Source: Pseudarthrobacter defluvii (lineage in GTDB: Bacteria > Actinomycetota > Actinomycetes > Actinomycetales > Micrococcaceae). Taken from it: DNA of 64,000 nucleotides. Of this stretch, positions 8,470 through 17,281 are shown one piece after another; position 1 is the stretch's first letter; each line of letters starts with the position of its first letter. Below the pieces are notes generated by a model. The model ran no database searches. It worked only from the letters and a program-made list of their open reading frames with translations, and was not told the origin of the DNA. Position numbers and translations under genes: made by a program. The stretch is taken from NCBI RefSeq assembly GCF_030323865.1, contig NZ_CP066362.1:1426001-1490000 (forward strand), in the 5' to 3' direction.

Positions 8470-9666
8470 ATGACCACGCCAGCCGACCAGCGTCCCCTGA
8501 CCATCCTCATTGCCGCCGACACCTATCCGCCGGACGTCAATGGTGCTGCCCAGTTCGGATACCGCCTGGCGAAGGGCATGACTGCCCGCGGCCACAACGT
8601 CCATGTCCTGGCCTCCCGCGACAGCAAGGGAAAGAGCTTCACCGAGTTCCGCGAGGAAGCAACCGTGCACCGGCTCCGCTCGCACAAGGCGTTCACCCAT
8701 GAGAGCTTCCGCCTCTGCTTCCCTTGGGAAATCAAGAAGGAAATCAGCCTCCTCTTTGACCGCGTGAAGCCCGACGTCGTGCACATCCAGAGCCACTACA
8801 TGATTGGCGAGCACGTGCTCTACGAAGCCGTGAAACGCGGCGTCCGGATCATCGCCACCAACCACTTCATGCCCGAAAACCTCAACCCCTTCCTGCCGTT
8901 CCCGCAGTGGTTCAAGGACATCATCGGGCGGGTCTCCTGGAAGGACATGGGCAAGGTCATGGGCCAGGCGGACGTGGTGACAACCCCCACGCCGCTTGCC
9001 GCCCGGGCCATGCACGAACACGCTTTCCTGCGGAAGGTGCTCCCGCTGTCCAACGGGATCGATTCCGCCGCCTACGAGCTGCAGCCCGGCGAGCACATCG
9101 AGCCGCATGCCCACCCCACCGTCCTGTTCGCCGGGCGGCTTGCGGAGGAAAAGCACGTGGACGTGCTCATCCAGGCCATCGGCAAGACGCCGCCGGAGCT
9201 GAACGTTCATCTGGAGATCGTGGGCGGGGGAGAGGTGCGCCCTGCCCTGGAGGACCTGGTACGGCGGCTGGGACTCACCAACCGGGTCAAATTCCTGGGC
9301 CTTGCCAGCGACGACGAACTGCGCACCGCCTATATCCGGGCGGACCTGTTCTGCATGCCCGGAACGGCTGAGCTGCAGTCCCTGGTCACCCTGGAAGCCA
9401 TGTCCGCCTCCACCCCCGTGGTCCTGGCCGACGCCATGGCCCTGCCGCATCTGGTGCGCGACGGCGAGAACGGCTACCTTTTCACGCCCAACGACAGTGA
9501 CGACCTCGCCAAGAAGATCACCCAGGTCCTGGAGCTTCCCAAGGACCAGCAGCAGGCCATGGGCCGGGCCAGCCGCCACATGGTGGAACCGCACAGCATC
9601 CAGGGAACGCTGCAGACCTTCGAGGACCTGTACCGCGGCGCCACGTACGAGGACAAGGTGGTCTGA
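8470..9666 (+). CDS. Glycosyltransferase family 4
   Basis: 398 residues with a GT-B fold. The N-terminal glycine-rich start is DTYPPDVNGAAQF, and the C-terminal nucleotide-sugar domain has an E-x7-E motif (ELQSLVTLE, about residue 300). PNGIDSAAY-like and FAGRLAEEKH segments are typical of GT4 lipid and phosphatidylinositol glycosyltransferases. It lies 110 bp after the DMT gene. It resembles actinobacterial enzymes that glycosylate diacylglycerol or glucuronosyl-diacylglycerol (MgtA/MgdA type), but that assignment is inference. Confidence 0.85.
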   Translation: MTTPADQRPLTILIAADTYPPDVNGAAQFGYRLAKGMTARGHNVHVLASRDSKGKSFTEFREEATVHRLRSHKAFTHESFRLCFPWEIKKEISLLFDRVKPDVVHIQSHYMIGEHVLYEAVKRGVRIIATNHFMPENLNPFLPFPQWFKDIIGRVSWKDMGKVMGQADVVTTPTPLAARAMHEHAFLRKVLPLSNGIDSAAYELQPGEHIEPHAHPTVLFAGRLAEEKHVDVLIQAIGKTPPELNVHLEIVGGGEVRPALEDLVRRLGLTNRVKFLGLASDDELRTAYIRADLFCMPGTAELQSLVTLEAMSASTPVVLADAMALPHLVRDGENGYLFTPNDSDDLAKKITQVLELPKDQQQAMGRASRHMVEPHSIQGTLQTFEDLYRGATYEDKVV

Positions 9667-9684
9667 ACCCGTTCCCGGGTTTGC

Positions 9685-9690
9685 TAGAGT
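9685..9690 (+). promoter_or_regulatory. -10 box TAGAGT before the CAU tRNA
   Basis: TTTGCTAGAGT shares the TTTGCTAnnnT pattern of the two tRNA-Asn promoters. It lies about 50 bases before the mature tRNA 5' end, so a leader must be removed. Confidence 0.4.
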
Positions 9691-9740
9691 GTTTTTGCCC
9701 TGCTGGAGCGTGGTGTTCCACGACGTTTTCGCGGGGTTTG

Positions 9741-9814
9741 GGGGCTATAGCTCAGCTGGTTAGAGCGCGGGACTCATAATCCTAAGGTCCTCGGTTCAAG
9801 TCCGAGTAGCCCTA
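9741..9814 (+). tRNA. tRNA with CAT anticodon (elongator Met or Ile2)
   Basis: 74-nt cloverleaf: acceptor GGGGCTA / TAGCCCT, D stem GCTC/GAGC, anticodon loop CTCATAA, T arm CTCGG-TTCAAGT-CCGAG, discriminator A, no encoded CCA. It is not the initiator, because the anticodon stem lacks three consecutive G:C pairs next to the loop. CAT may be read as AUG (Met) or, if TilS converts C34 to lysidine, as AUA (Ile). Two weak pairs are notable: G1-U72 and a C27/A43 mismatch. I cannot decide between Met and Ile2. Confidence 0.9.
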
Positions 9815-9827
9815 CCGAACAGCCAGG

Positions 9828-9873
9828 AAGAACCGCGGCCGACAGTTTTCGTCGGCCGCGGTTCTTCTTGGTT
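9828..9873 (+). terminator. Terminator after the CAU tRNA
   Basis: Perfect 16-bp stem (AAGAACCGCGGCCGAC pairing with its complement) with loop AGTTTTC, followed by CTTGGTT. The T-tract is short, but the stem is strong and well placed between the tRNA and the acyl-CoA dehydrogenase promoter. Confidence 0.7.
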
Positions 9874-9893
9874 AACCCGGGGCCCTGCGGTAA

Positions 9894-9909
9894 GTTACTG
9901 CCCAGTAAC
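9894..9909 (+). promoter_or_regulatory. Candidate operator GTTACT-N4-AGTAAC
   Basis: A perfect 6-bp inverted repeat with 4-nt spacer, 55 bases before the acyl-CoA dehydrogenase start. The shape and size suit a TetR-family regulator of fatty-acid or acyl-CoA catabolism. No such regulator is encoded next to it. Confidence 0.4.
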
Positions 9910-9963
9910 ATTCCGTGTCCGGTTCCGCGGCACGGCCAGCGCTGATCACCAAAGAAGGTACCC

Positions 9964-11154
9964 ATGGCAACCTCCGCAGCCGAGTCCCACGAGCTTCCCT
10001 ACGCCGACGGCGACTTCTTCGCCTTCGAGCAGCTTCTGTCCGGCAAGGAACAGGACAGGCTTGCCGAGGTCCGCGATTTCCTGGCGCGCGAAGTCAAGCC
10101 CCTTGCGGTGGACTGCTGGAACCGGGGGGAGTTCCCCATGGACCTGGTGCCCAAGTGCGCCGACCTGGACCTGGTCAGCCCGGTCCGGCGGCAGGGATAC
10201 TCCAACCTCTTCGCCGGCATACTGCACGCCGAGGTCACGCGCGCGGATGCCTCGATTGCCACCTTCCTGGGCGTGCACGACGGGCTCTTCACCGGATCCA
10301 TCGAGCTGCTGGCATCCCAGGAGCAGAAGGACGAGTGGCTGCCGGACATCTACGCCTTGAAGAAGATCGGCGCCTTCGGCCTGACCGAGCCGCTGGGCGG
10401 CAGTGACGTGGCCGGCGGAACCCGCACCACGGCGCGCCGGGACGGCGGCAACTGGATCCTCAACGGGGCGAAGCGATGGATCGGCAACGCCACCTTCTCC
10501 GACTGGGTGGTCATCTATGCCCGCGACGTTGCCGACAACCAGGTCAAGGGCTTCCTGGTGGACACCAGGCTGGCTGGATTCAGCGCCACAAAGATCGAAA
10601 ACAAGATCTCCCTGCGCACCGTCCAGAATGCCGACATCGTCCTCACGGACGTTGTAGTCCCGGACCACTTCAAACTGGCCAACGCCAACAGCTTCCGCGA
10701 CGTCAACAAGGTACTCAAGGCCACCCGCCTGTCCGTTGCCTGGCAGGCCGTTGGGCTCCAGCTGGCCGCGTTCGACGTTGCCCGCCGCTATGCCGTGGAG
10801 CGGCACCAGTTCGGCCGGCCGCTTGCCTCCTTCCAGCTCATCCAAGACCAGCTGGTCCGGATCCTGGGCAATACCGTGAGCTCCATGGGCATGATGGTCC
10901 GCCTCTCCCAGCTGGAGGACGAAGGCACGGCCAAGGACGAACAGTCCGCCCTGGCCAAGGCTTTCGCCACGGGACGCATGCGGGACAGTGTGGCCCTGGG
11001 CCGCAGCATCCTGGGCGGCAACGGCATCGTGACCGACTATGAGATGGCCAAGATCTTCGCCGATGCCGAAGCCATCTACTCGTACGAGGGCACCGCCGAG
11101 ATCAACACCCTGGTGACGGGCCGGGCCATCACCGGCATCTCAGCCATCGTCTAA
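9964..11154 (+). CDS. Acyl-CoA dehydrogenase, glutaryl-CoA dehydrogenase / ACX4-like
   Basis: 396-residue flavoprotein that oxidises an acyl-CoA to the 2,3-enoyl-CoA and passes electrons to ETF. The family motifs FGLTEPLGGSD (substrate/FAD region) and SYEGTAEIN are clear; E375 in the latter is the expected catalytic base. Overall it resembles glutaryl-CoA dehydrogenase and plant short-chain oxidase ACX4 more than isovaleryl-type enzymes. It is a single gene with AAAGAAGG as SD and a palindrome in its promoter. The real substrate is uncertain. Confidence 0.88.
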   Translation: MATSAAESHELPYADGDFFAFEQLLSGKEQDRLAEVRDFLAREVKPLAVDCWNRGEFPMDLVPKCADLDLVSPVRRQGYSNLFAGILHAEVTRADASIATFLGVHDGLFTGSIELLASQEQKDEWLPDIYALKKIGAFGLTEPLGGSDVAGGTRTTARRDGGNWILNGAKRWIGNATFSDWVVIYARDVADNQVKGFLVDTRLAGFSATKIENKISLRTVQNADIVLTDVVVPDHFKLANANSFRDVNKVLKATRLSVAWQAVGLQLAAFDVARRYAVERHQFGRPLASFQLIQDQLVRILGNTVSSMGMMVRLSQLEDEGTAKDEQSALAKAFATGRMRDSVALGRSILGGNGIVTDYEMAKIFADAEAIYSYEGTAEINTLVTGRAITGISAIV

Positions 11155-11188
11155 CCAGCTTCCTTCTACCCGGCCGCTTCCACCCGGC

Positions 11189-11770
11189 CTATGGCGGCCC
11201 GGGCAGTGGAAGCAGGATGGACGGGCGAAGGTCCAGGACGAACTGCAGGGGATTGACGTAGTCCTCTCCTTCCCGCACGCCCCAGTGCAAGCACTGCGCC
11301 GCGGGGCAGTGCCCAGGGATGGCTGTTCCGATCACCTGGCCGGCCGCGACGGTGGAACCCGCCACCAGAGTGCTGTCCACCGGTTCGAAACTGCTGCGCA
11401 GCCCGCCGCCATGGTCGATGGTGATCACGGGGCGGTCCACCACCACTCCCACGAAGCTGACCGTTCCGGCCGCCGGTGACACAACCTGTGATCCTGCCGC
11501 GAAATCCAGGTCCACGCCGCGGTGGCCGCTGAGCCAGGGCTTGGGTGGGGGATCGAAGCCCCGCAACACCCGCGGACGCGGTGACAGCGGCCAGCGCCAG
11601 GAAGGCCTGGCACCCACCCCGGCAGCCGCCGTCGTTCTTTCTTCCCGGGTAATGGTGGACGGGGTGCGGAAGGGCTGCCCGTCGGCCGCGGTGTACTGGA
11701 AGGCCGGACCGGGGGAGGCCACGGATGCCGGCAGCAGCAGGAGCGCGGCCAGGAGGACTGGTGGTTTCAT
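11189..11770 (-). CDS. M23 (LytM/peptidase M23) domain secreted protein, probably degenerate
   Basis: 193 residues with a signal peptide (MKPPVLLAALLLLPASVAS). The LytM fold is recognisable by GHRGVDLDF (H83, D87, two zinc ligands) and CLHWGVR (H162, third ligand). The catalytic His of the usual HxH motif is Cys160, and the His before it in the YxH stretch is not seen, so activity is doubtful. It may be an activator of other cell-wall amidases. It lies divergent from rpsB, a neighbourhood I recall from other high-GC Gram-positives. Confidence 0.82.
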   Translation of the reverse strand: MKPPVLLAALLLLPASVASPGPAFQYTAADGQPFRTPSTITREERTTAAAGVGARPSWRWPLSPRPRVLRGFDPPPKPWLSGHRGVDLDFAAGSQVVSPAAGTVSFVGVVVDRPVITIDHGGGLRSSFEPVDSTLVAGSTVAAGQVIGTAIPGHCPAAQCLHWGVREGEDYVNPLQFVLDLRPSILLPLPGPP

Positions 11771-12220
11771 CCCACCAGCCTGCCCGGCTCGGTGCGGGCC
11801 GGGCAGGGCCTGTTCCGGCTATGTGGACAACGCCTCCGGCGGGGTGCTTCCCTGTCCGGCGGCCGGGGGTGCCTGTAGTACACTTGATGGAGCAGTTTGC
11901 TGCGCCCTCAACGCTTCCCGTCCCAGTGCTCCACCCTCGCGGTGCATTGCCCTGTCCGGATTGCGTCGGCACATCTCATTCAGGAGTGTGGGGGAGCAGC
12001 GGCTGACTACGCGCATCCTGCCCTCCGGCGGGCGACGCCCCGGCGTTCGTCCATGGAGGACCGCACTTCCTGCGGTCAGGCTTTGTTCCTGATGGGAAGA
12101 ACGGTGGATGCCAGGAGCACGGCCCAACCGGGCCACGCTAATCAACCGTCAACTATTGGCAGGGTAAGAAGCCTCCGGGTTTTCTCATGAATGACCTGCC
12201 GGAAAATAAGGAGCACCGGA
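11771..12220. other. 450-bp region between M23 gene and rpsB
   Basis: No convincing gene. It holds the divergent promoters: a possible -10 TACACT at 11879-11884 pointing toward rpsB, which would give a leader of about 330 nt. A short hairpin GACCGCA-CTTCC-TGCGGTC lies at about 12062-12080. A 21-codon ORF starting at 12187 overlaps the rpsB start and is not supported. A leader used for S2 autoregulation is possible, but I recognise no known motif. Confidence 0.4.
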
Positions 12221-13087
12221 ATGCCCGTCGTAACCATGCGCCAGCTGCTTGACAGCGGCGTCCACTTTGGACACCAGACCCGCCGTTGGAACCCGAAGAT
12301 GAAGCGCTTCATCTTCACCGAGCGCAACGGCATCTACATCATCGACCTGCAGCAGTCGCTGTCCTACATCGACCGCGCTTACGAGTTCGTCAAGGCCACT
12401 GTTGCCCACGGCGGCACCGTGCTCTTCGTCGGCACCAAGAAGCAGGCCCAGGAAGCAATTGCCGAGCAGGCAACCCGCGTGGGCCAGCCCTACGTCAACC
12501 AGCGCTGGCTCGGCGGTATGCTGACCAACTTCCAGACGGTCGCCAAGCGCATCCAGCGCATGAAGGAACTCGAAGAGATCGACTTCGACGACGTCGCCGG
12601 TTCCGCTTACACCAAGAAGGAACTGCTGCTCCTCAAGCGCGAGCTCACCAAGCTGGAGTCCAACCTGGGCGGTATCCGCAACCTGACCAAGGCACCCTCC
12701 GTGCTCTGGGTTGTCGACACCAAGAAGGAACACCTCGCCGTTGACGAGGCTAAGAAGCTGAACATCCCGGTTGTGGCCATCCTGGACACCAACTGCGATC
12801 CCGACGAAGTTGATTTCCCGATCCCGGGCAACGACGACGCCATCCGCTCCGTGAACCTCCTGACCCGCGTTGTTGCCGACGCCGTTGCCGAGGGCCTGAT
12901 CGCCCGCAACAACCGCGGCACCGGCACCACCGAGGCTCCGGAAGAGCCGCTGGCCGAGTGGGAGCGCGAGCTCCTCGAAGGCAGCAAGGCAGAAGCCGCC
13001 GCCGCTCCGGCCGAGAACGCTGAAGCTCCGGCAGAGAACGCTGAAGCTCCGGCTGCCGCCGAGGCTCCCGCCGAAGACGCCAAGTAA
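12221..13087 (+). CDS. rpsB: 30S ribosomal protein S2
   Basis: 288 residues. The core (residues 1-235) is strongly conserved S2: [20 protein letters not shown], the helical hairpin around residues 105-155 and [20 protein letters not shown]. The C-terminal 50 residues are an Ala/Glu/Pro tail with two repeats of PAENAEA, common in actinobacterial S2. The start at 12221 has AAGGAG 8 nt before it. It is followed by tsf, as in most bacteria. Confidence 0.98.
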   Translation: MPVVTMRQLLDSGVHFGHQTRRWNPKMKRFIFTERNGIYIIDLQQSLSYIDRAYEFVKATVAHGGTVLFVGTKKQAQEAIAEQATRVGQPYVNQRWLGGMLTNFQTVAKRIQRMKELEEIDFDDVAGSAYTKKELLLLKRELTKLESNLGGIRNLTKAPSVLWVVDTKKEHLAVDEAKKLNIPVVAILDTNCDPDEVDFPIPGNDDAIRSVNLLTRVVADAVAEGLIARNNRGTGTTEAPEEPLAEWERELLEGSKAEAAAAPAENAEAPAENAEAPAAAEAPAEDAK

Positions 13088-13133
13088 GTCACTTAAATCC
13101 GGATTCTCCGCGCTGTCCGCAGCCGGAGCCGCT

Positions 13134-13173
13134 GACAGGATGGCAGCCCACCCCCGTGGGCTGCCGTCCTGTC
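13134..13173 (+). terminator. Strong hairpin between rpsB and tsf
   Basis: An 18-bp stem with one T-G wobble (GACAGGATGGCAGCCCAC against its complement) and a 4-nt CCCC loop. No T-tract follows. It probably acts as an attenuator or RNA-processing site that sets the rpsB:tsf ratio, and not as a full terminator. Confidence 0.6.
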
Positions 13174-13214
13174 GGTCCGTACACCACCACACATTTCTAG
13201 ACAGAGGGGTTCAC

Positions 13215-14051
13215 ATGGCGAACTACACTGCCGCGGACATCAAGGCCCTGCGCGAGCGCACCGGCGCCGGCATGATGGACGTCAAGAAGGCTCTTGACGA
13301 AGCCAACGGTGACGCCGAGAAGGCCATCGAGATCATCCGCATCAAGGGCCTCAAGGGCGCTACCAAGCGTGAAGGCCGCTCCACCGCTGAAGGCCTCGTG
13401 GCCGCAAAGGTGAGCAATGGCGTCGGCGTCATGATCGAGGTCAACTGCGAGACCGACTTCGTTGCCAAGGCTGACAAGTTCATCCAGCTGGCCGACAAGG
13501 TCCTGGCCGTAGCTGTCGAGTCCGGCGCTGCCGACCTTGACACCCTGCTGGCCACCGACGTTGACGGCAAGCCGCTCTCCGAGGTCGTCGTCGAAGAGGG
13601 CGCCATCCTGGGCGAGAAGGTTGTTGTCCGCCGCATCTCCCGCGTTGAGGGTGCCACGGTTGACGCTTACCTGCACAAGACCTCCAAGGACCTCCCGGCC
13701 CAGGTTGGCGTGCTGTTCGCAGTCGACGGTCAAGGCGAAGCCGCTGCCACCGCCGCCCACGACGTCGCCGTGCACATCGCCGCCATGGCTCCGAACTACC
13801 TCACCCGCGAGGACGTTCCGGCCGAGCTCGTTGAGTCCGAGCGCCGCATCGCCGAAGAGACCGCCAAGGCCGAGGGCAAGCCCGAAGCCGCCCTCACCAA
13901 GATTGTGGAAGGCCGCGTGACGGGCTTCTACAAGGGTGAGGTCCTGGTTGACCAGGCATTCGCCAAGGACGCCAAGAAGTCCGTGGCACAGGTCCTCGAA
14001 GAGGCCGGTGTCAAGGGAACCGCGTTCACGCGCTTCCGCGTCGGCTCCTAG
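13215..14051 (+). CDS. tsf: Elongation factor Ts
   Basis: 278 residues. The N-terminal UBA-like domain with the TDFVAKAD motif and the signature [15 protein letters not shown] identify EF-Ts, the nucleotide exchange factor for EF-Tu. The core subdomains follow, and the C terminus reads [12 protein letters not shown]. The ATG at 13215 is preceded by GAGGGG. It lies second in the rpsB-tsf unit and is closed by a terminator. Confidence 0.98.
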   Translation: MANYTAADIKALRERTGAGMMDVKKALDEANGDAEKAIEIIRIKGLKGATKREGRSTAEGLVAAKVSNGVGVMIEVNCETDFVAKADKFIQLADKVLAVAVESGAADLDTLLATDVDGKPLSEVVVEEGAILGEKVVVRRISRVEGATVDAYLHKTSKDLPAQVGVLFAVDGQGEAAATAAHDVAVHIAAMAPNYLTREDVPAELVESERRIAEETAKAEGKPEAALTKIVEGRVTGFYKGEVLVDQAFAKDAKKSVAQVLEEAGVKGTAFTRFRVGS

Positions 14052-14062
14052 TCGAAACTGCA

Positions 14063-14094
14063 AGGGGTGGCCACTTCGGTGGCCGCCCCTTTTG
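14063..14094 (+). terminator. Rho-independent terminator after tsf
   Basis: Stem AGGGGTGGCCAC / GTGGCCGCCCCT with loop TTCG and following TTTG. One mismatch in a 12-bp stem. It separates rpsB-tsf from pyrH. Confidence 0.75.
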
Positions 14095-14200
14095 CATGCG
14101 CCCAAACCACTGGAAGTCCAGTCCATGTGGAGCGCAGCCGGTTCCGGCCACCGGATCCGGCAGGATACCCTTTTTTCAGAGTCATCAACGGGAAGGCATC

Positions 14201-14938
14201 ATGGAAGCCGTCAACACTGTCACGCATTCAGAGAAGAGCCGGCGGCGCGTCCTCCTGAAGCTCTCCGGCGAGGTCTTCGGCGGCGGAAAACTGGGTGTCG
14301 ACCCCGAAACCGTCCGCGACGTTGCCAAACAGATCGCAGCCGCTGTCCCGCAGGTGGAAGTGGCCATCGTGGTGGGCGGCGGCAACTTCTTCCGCGGCGC
14401 CGAACTTTCCCAGAGCGGCATGGACCGCTCCCGGGCCGACTACATGGGCATGCTGGGTACGGTCATGAACTGCCTGGCCCTGCAGGACTTCCTGGAGCAG
14501 GCAGGCGTTGAAACCCGCGTGCAGAGCGCCATCACCATGGGACAGGTGGCCGAGGCCTACATTCCGCGCCGCGCCATCCGGCACATGGAAAAGGGCCGTG
14601 TGGTCATCTTCGGCGCCGGCGCCGGCCTGCCATACTTCTCCACGGACACGGTTGCCGCCCAGCGCGCCCTGGAAGTGCATGCCGACGTGGTCCTCATGGC
14701 CAAGAGCGGAGTGGACGCCGTCTACACCGCAGATCCCAAGAAGGACCCCACCGCGGAGCGCCTGGAAACCCTCAGCTACGACGACGCCCTGCGCCGCGAC
14801 ATCCGCGTCATGGACCAGACCGCCATGACCATGTGCAAGGACAATAACCTTTCCATGGTGGTCTTTGGCATGGAGGGTGAAGGCAATGTCACCCGCGCCA
14901 TCCTTGGCGAAAAGCTGGGCACCCTGGTCACCGCCTAG
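14201..14938 (+). CDS. pyrH: UMP kinase
   Basis: 245-residue amino-acid-kinase-fold enzyme that phosphorylates UMP to UDP. Recognised by [10 protein letters not shown] near the N terminus, [28 protein letters not shown], and [17 protein letters not shown] at 14201 with GGGAAGG upstream. It lies in the conserved tsf-pyrH-frr-cdsA order. Confidence 0.97.
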   Translation: MEAVNTVTHSEKSRRRVLLKLSGEVFGGGKLGVDPETVRDVAKQIAAAVPQVEVAIVVGGGNFFRGAELSQSGMDRSRADYMGMLGTVMNCLALQDFLEQAGVETRVQSAITMGQVAEAYIPRRAIRHMEKGRVVIFGAGAGLPYFSTDTVAAQRALEVHADVVLMAKSGVDAVYTADPKKDPTAERLETLSYDDALRRDIRVMDQTAMTMCKDNNLSMVVFGMEGEGNVTRAILGEKLGTLVTA

Positions 14939-14964
14939 CTGCGGCTAGGATGATTTCAGGACAG

Positions 14965-14996
14965 TTCCGTCCCCGCCCCTCCCGGCGGGGACGGAA
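14965..14996 (+). terminator. Hairpin between pyrH and frr
   Basis: A perfect 13-bp stem TTCCGTCCCCGCC / GGCGGGGACGGAA with 6-nt loop. No T-tract follows on the plus strand, so it may only partly stop transcription or may stabilise the pyrH mRNA end. Confidence 0.5.
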
Positions 14997-15068
14997 AACA
15001 GCAACCAAGAACCACGTGCGTGCAGATAACCGGCGCCCCGGACCGCACCAGAACCGTCAGGAGAGACC

Positions 15069-15626
15069 GTGATCGAAGAAACCTTGCTCGAAGCCGAAGA
15101 AAAGATGGACAAGGCGGTTGAGGTAGCCAAGGAAGACTTCGCTTCCGTCCGCACCGGCCGCGCCAACCCCGGCCTGTACAACAAGGTCCTGGTGGACTAC
15201 TACGGTTCGCCCACGCCGCTGCAGCAGCTGGCTTCCTTTGCCATCCCGGACGCCCGGACCATCCTGATCACCCCGTTCGACAAGTCCGCCATGCGGGACA
15301 TCGAGCGTGCCCTGAGCGATTCCGAGGTCGGCGCCAACCCGTCCAACGACGGCAACGTCATCAGGATCACCATTCCCGAGCTGACCAAGGAACGCCGCAA
15401 GGAATACGTCAAGATCGTCAAGACCAAGGGCGAGGACGCCAAGATCTCCATCCGCAACATCCGCCGCAAGGCCAAGGAGACGCTGGACCGCCTGGTCAAG
15501 GACGGGGAAGCCGGCGAGGACGAGGGCAACCGCGCCGAGAAGGAACTGGACAGCCTCACCAAGGCCCACGTGGACGGCATCGACGAGCTGCTCAAGCGCA
15601 AGGAAGCAGAGCTGCTCGAAGTCTGA
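15069..15626 (+). CDS. frr: Ribosome recycling factor
   Basis: 185 residues, the usual length. Typical RRF sequence: [20 protein letters not shown] at the N terminus, [14 protein letters not shown], and the C-terminal helix [22 protein letters not shown]. It splits post-termination ribosomes with EF-G. GTG start with GGAGAGA before it. The stop overlaps the cdsA start (TGATG). Confidence 0.98.
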   Translation: MIEETLLEAEEKMDKAVEVAKEDFASVRTGRANPGLYNKVLVDYYGSPTPLQQLASFAIPDARTILITPFDKSAMRDIERALSDSEVGANPSNDGNVIRITIPELTKERRKEYVKIVKTKGEDAKISIRNIRRKAKETLDRLVKDGEAGEDEGNRAEKELDSLTKAHVDGIDELLKRKEAELLEV

Positions 15627-16546
15627 TGGGCCAGGCAGATCAGGCCCCCACACCCAGGGCGCGCACACGGGGGAAGCAGCCCAGGAGCAACCCGACACCA
15701 AAGGCCGGGCGCAACCTGCCCGCCGCCGTCGTGGTGGGGCTGGCCATGCTCATCGCCGTCCTGGGCGGGCTGCTGTTCCTCCCGCTGGTTTTCGTCGCCA
15801 TCGTCACGGCCTTCGCTGTGTTCGGCGTGTGGGAGATCTACCGGGCGCTGGAGGCCAACGGTACAAGGATGCCCATTGTTCCGGTCATGACCGGAACCCT
15901 GGCCATGCCGTTCGCCGCCTACTTCGGCGGGATCGAGAGCCAGCTCTTTGCCCTCCTGCTCAGCGCCGTAGCGGTCCTGGTGTGGAGGTCCATCGAAAGT
16001 GCGGCCGGATCCGCGAACAGTATCTTCGCCGGCGTCTTCACCCTGGGCTGGGTGCCGTTCTTCATCAGCTTCGCAGCACTGCCGCTGCATGCCGCCGGCA
16101 CGACACCGCTGGGACTCTGGCCGGGCGGCCTGGCCCCCATCGGAGCGTGGGAGATTGCGGTGATGCTGCTGCTGGTGGTCTCCAACGACACCTTCGGCTA
16201 CCTGGTGGGCGCGTCGATCGGCAAGCACCCCATGGCGCCAAAGATCAGCCCGAAGAAGTCCTGGGAAGGATTCGCGGGATCGGTGGCGGGGGCCATGCTG
16301 ATCGGCATCCTCGCAGCCCTTTTCGTGCTGGACAAGCCGTGGTGGGTCGGCGCCGTGCTGGCCGTGGGAACGGTGGCAGCCTCCACTGCCGGCGACCTCG
16401 CTGAATCCATGGTCAAACGTGAGTTGGGCGTCAAGGACATGAGCAGCATCCTGCCCGGACATGGAGGCGTGATGGACCGGCTGGACTCCATCGTGTTCGC
16501 CGCGCCTGTGGCCTTCATCCTGTACGGACTTGTGGCCGGCGCCTAG
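15626..16546 (+). CDS. cdsA: Phosphatidate cytidylyltransferase
   Basis: 306-residue integral membrane enzyme that makes CDP-diacylglycerol from phosphatidate and CTP. The family signature is complete near the C terminus, ending KDMSSILPGHGGVMDR. A basic, Pro-rich cytosolic N terminus of 30 residues comes before about eight helices. Start ATG overlaps the frr stop. It supplies CDP-DAG to phosphatidyltransferases such as the one at 6828. Confidence 0.96.
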   Translation: MGQADQAPTPRARTRGKQPRSNPTPKAGRNLPAAVVVGLAMLIAVLGGLLFLPLVFVAIVTAFAVFGVWEIYRALEANGTRMPIVPVMTGTLAMPFAAYFGGIESQLFALLLSAVAVLVWRSIESAAGSANSIFAGVFTLGWVPFFISFAALPLHAAGTTPLGLWPGGLAPIGAWEIAVMLLLVVSNDTFGYLVGASIGKHPMAPKISPKKSWEGFAGSVAGAMLIGILAALFVLDKPWWVGAVLAVGTVAASTAGDLAESMVKRELGVKDMSSILPGHGGVMDRLDSIVFAAPVAFILYGLVAGA

Positions 16547-16616
16547 GCCCCTCAAGCCAGCGCACCCGGGCACTGATACAAACAGGGTCCGGACGGGCTT
16601 ACCAGGCCCGGCACCC

Positions 16617-16622
16617 TAAACT
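16617..16622 (+). promoter_or_regulatory. Possible -10 box TAAACT of DivIVA-like gene
   Basis: TAAACT fits TAnnnT and lies 42 bases before the GTG start at 16665, in the 118-bp gap after cdsA. No good -35 is seen. Confidence 0.35.
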
Positions 16623-16664
16623 GGTGCGGAAGCACTACGGCTGAAGAGCATTGAAGGAATCGAA

Positions 16665-17249
16665 GTGGCATTGGACATTCATCGGCAGATCCCTGCGTCC
16701 TTTGAGCGCGTGCAGCGCACCGAGTACGGCTACAACGCCAAGCAGGTGGACCAGTTCCTGCAGCGGGCGCGGGTTTCCCTGGAAACGCCTGAAGCTGCAA
16801 CCGAGCCGGTCAACAGCTCCGACGTGCGGGCAGTGTCCTTCGATCCCGTCAAGGGCGGCTACTCGGCTGCCGTGGTGGACGCAGCGCTGGACCGGCTCGA
16901 GGACGCCTTCGCCCGCCGGGAGCGGGACGAATTGATCGCAGCGCAGGGCGAGGAAGCCTGGCTGCGCGAAATCGGAAACCTGTCCGGCATCCTCCGGGGA
17001 CGGCTTCACCGGCCGGACGGCGACCGCTTCCGCCGGCCCAGCAAGAAGAAGGGGCGCAGCTACAACACGGACGACGTCGACCGGCTGTGCCATGAGCTCA
17101 TCGCCTACCTTGAGCAGGACAAGCCGCTGAGCGTGGACAGTGTGCGGCGCGCAGTCTTCCGTCCTGCCGTGGGCCAGGAGGGATACGAGGAATCCCAGGT
17201 GGACGCCTTCCTGGACCGCGTAGTCGAGCTGATGGCAGCCATCGACTGA
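16665..17249 (+). CDS. DivIVA-domain protein
   Basis: 194 residues. Three copies of a DivIVA-like N-terminal motif can be seen: YGYNAKQVDQFLQRAR near residue 21, KGGYSAAVVDAALDRLEDAF near 65, and EGYEESQVDAFLDRVVELM near the end. In DivIVA this motif binds curved membrane. No long coiled coil follows, so this is not the main polar-growth Wag31 protein. SD AAGGAA before the GTG start. Confidence 0.8.
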   Translation: MALDIHRQIPASFERVQRTEYGYNAKQVDQFLQRARVSLETPEAATEPVNSSDVRAVSFDPVKGGYSAAVVDAALDRLEDAFARRERDELIAAQGEEAWLREIGNLSGILRGRLHRPDGDRFRRPSKKKGRSYNTDDVDRLCHELIAYLEQDKPLSVDSVRRAVFRPAVGQEGYEESQVDAFLDRVVELMAAID

Positions 17250-17281
17250 CCTGCCCCTGCCGGAGGCCCTGCACCCGAGCG

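Noticed and set aside
9741..9814. Initiator tRNA-fMet
   Set aside because: The anticodon stem lacks the three consecutive G:C pairs and the sequence has the elongator ACTCATAAT loop context.
12187..12252. 21-codon ORF as rpsB leader peptide
   Set aside because: No SD, overlaps the strong rpsB start in another frame, no run of regulatory codons.
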